Origin: Verrucomicrobiaceae bacterium
GTDB taxonomy: Bacteria; Verrucomicrobiota; Verrucomicrobiia; Opitutales; Intestinicryptomonadaceae
Direction: 5' to 3'
Assembly: GCA_015061955.1 (NCBI GenBank)
Contig: SUVO01000017.1
Span: 1-55,230, forward strand
DNA: 55,230 nucleotides
The notes under the pieces: model-generated
Database searches by the model: none
What the model saw: the letters and a program-made list of their open reading frames with translations, nothing else
Told to the model about the DNA's origin: nothing
Shown here: piece by piece, positions 54,843 through 55,230 of the stretch
How the letters are laid out: every line of letters starts with the position of its first letter
How positions within the stretch are numbered: the stretch's first letter is position 1
Program-made: the position numbers and the translations under genes

Positions 54843-55230
54843 TTAACACTCCAAACTAAACTTTATCATTCTTTCTATTTCTTCTTCAATTCCTTCAATA
54901 TTCCAATCCTTAACTCTTTCTTTTATATTTCTCCAATACTCTTTATTCCCACCACCTCTTCTAATTATTATTTCTATATATTCTTTAATCTTACCTCTAA
55001 TTCTATCTATAACTTCTTCTAACTTACTAATTCTATCTTCTATCCTATTTTTATTCTTATCCTCTTTTTCTACTTTTTCTTTTTCTCTATTCTTTTTTTC
55101 TTCATTATATTCTACTAATCCCATTAATACCTCACTCATCTTCAACAATTCTTCACTACTTACATACACCATCTTCTCTCCCTTCATTAATATCTTCTCA
55201 ACCTTCTCATTTAACTTAATACATTCATTC
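54843..55230 (-). CDS. Partial gene with a cytosine-free coding strand
   Basis: The frame is open from the window edge to a TAA at 54845-54843, so at least 128 codons are visible and the 5' end lies outside. The first in-frame ATG inside the window is at 55187, but the frame stays open upstream of it, so that start is not certain. The coding strand contains no C anywhere in these bases (no G on the plus strand from 54842 to 55230). The product therefore lacks Ala, Pro, Thr, His and Gln. It is dominated by Glu, Lys, Ile, Arg and Asn, with a charged coiled-coil-like middle (EEKKNREKEKVEKEDKNKN) and a C-terminal 'WNIEGIEEEIERMIKFSLEC'. A terminator follows. I recognise no family. Confidence 0.6.
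   Translation of the reverse strand, partial: NECIKLNEKVEKILMKGEKMVYVSSEELLKMSEVLMGLVEYNEEKKNREKEKVEKEDKNKNRIEDRISKLEEVIDRIRGKIKEYIEIIIRRGGGNKEYWRNIKERVKDWNIEGIEEEIERMIKFSLEC

Noticed and set aside
54843..55230. Diversity-generating retroelement target or simple microsatellite as the source of the C-free run
   Set aside because: DGRs mutate adenines, and A is abundant here. No reverse transcriptase is in view. The sequence is not a short tandem repeat, and the frame is open to the stop.

Overview
The window looks like a chromosomal segment of an AT-rich, Gram-negative host- or polysaccharide-associated bacterium, most likely of the Verrucomicrobiota/Lentisphaerota lineage. The reasons are five surface proteins that end in a PEP-CTERM sorting signal (VPEPA-W, hydrophobic stretch, RRRK), lipoproteins with lipoboxes, a sialate O-acetylesterase, GH35 and GH42-like enzymes, FabV, and the housekeeping run nusA-infB-rbfA-nrnA-truB-ribF. 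No exosortase, rRNA, tRNA, phage or CRISPR was seen. The taxonomic call is inference.

Layout. 1-7.0 kb: three PEP-CTERM genes on the minus strand (A 126-1592, B 1985-3340, C 5635-6921) around ispA-fabV. 7.0-13 kb: a secreted EF-hand protein, a RelE-like protein translationally coupled to pssA, a zinc-ribbon protein coupled to a SulP transporter, and a sialate O-acetylesterase. 13-20 kb: the nusA...ribF operon on the minus strand, with a strong promoter and a possible attenuator hairpin in its leader. 20-22.8 kb: an envelope operon (duplicated-motif secreted protein, COG3014-like lipoprotein, LpoB-like lipoprotein). 22.9-27 kb: PEP-CTERM genes D and E. 27-37.5 kb: an SDR/IlvD-type dehydratase/FAD-enzyme operon, then a ROK-MBL pair divergent from an FdrA/DUF1116/DUF2877 module (oxamate-carbamoyltransferase type) that carries a 58-aa gene. 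37.5-52 kb: a nine-gene catabolic operon (PfkB kinase, fucose/arabinose-isomerase-like, IolB-like, FGGY kinase, FAD oxidase, Fe-S-type partner, class II aldolase, MFS, GH35) divergent from a LacI regulator and a GH42-like secreted enzyme. 52.6-54.8 kb: an unfamiliar triad (protein-kinase-like, 67-aa, degenerate PfkB-like). 54.84 kb to the edge: part of a gene whose coding strand contains no cytosine at all.

Most notable observations. (1) Bases 54842-55230 contain no G on the plus strand, so the minus-strand reading frame has no C for at least 389 nt. The avoidance stops one base after the stop codon, and the protein has no A, P, T, H or Q. (2) PEP-CTERM genes A-D each have a run of 8-10 G between a TTGACA -35 and the -10 box, the arrangement of phase-variable promoters. 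(3) A 131-bp structured repeat family with compensatory base changes abuts the stop codons of three genes and supplies their terminators; a longer ~230-bp composite form ends at two genes.

How the genes may work together: the PEP-CTERM proteins probably form a stochastically varied surface coat. The two sugar-related regions import and degrade a glycan-derived sugar under LacI and ROK control. The FdrA module would yield carbamoyl phosphate from a carbamoylated compound. Functional assignments come from motif recognition and were not checked against a database.
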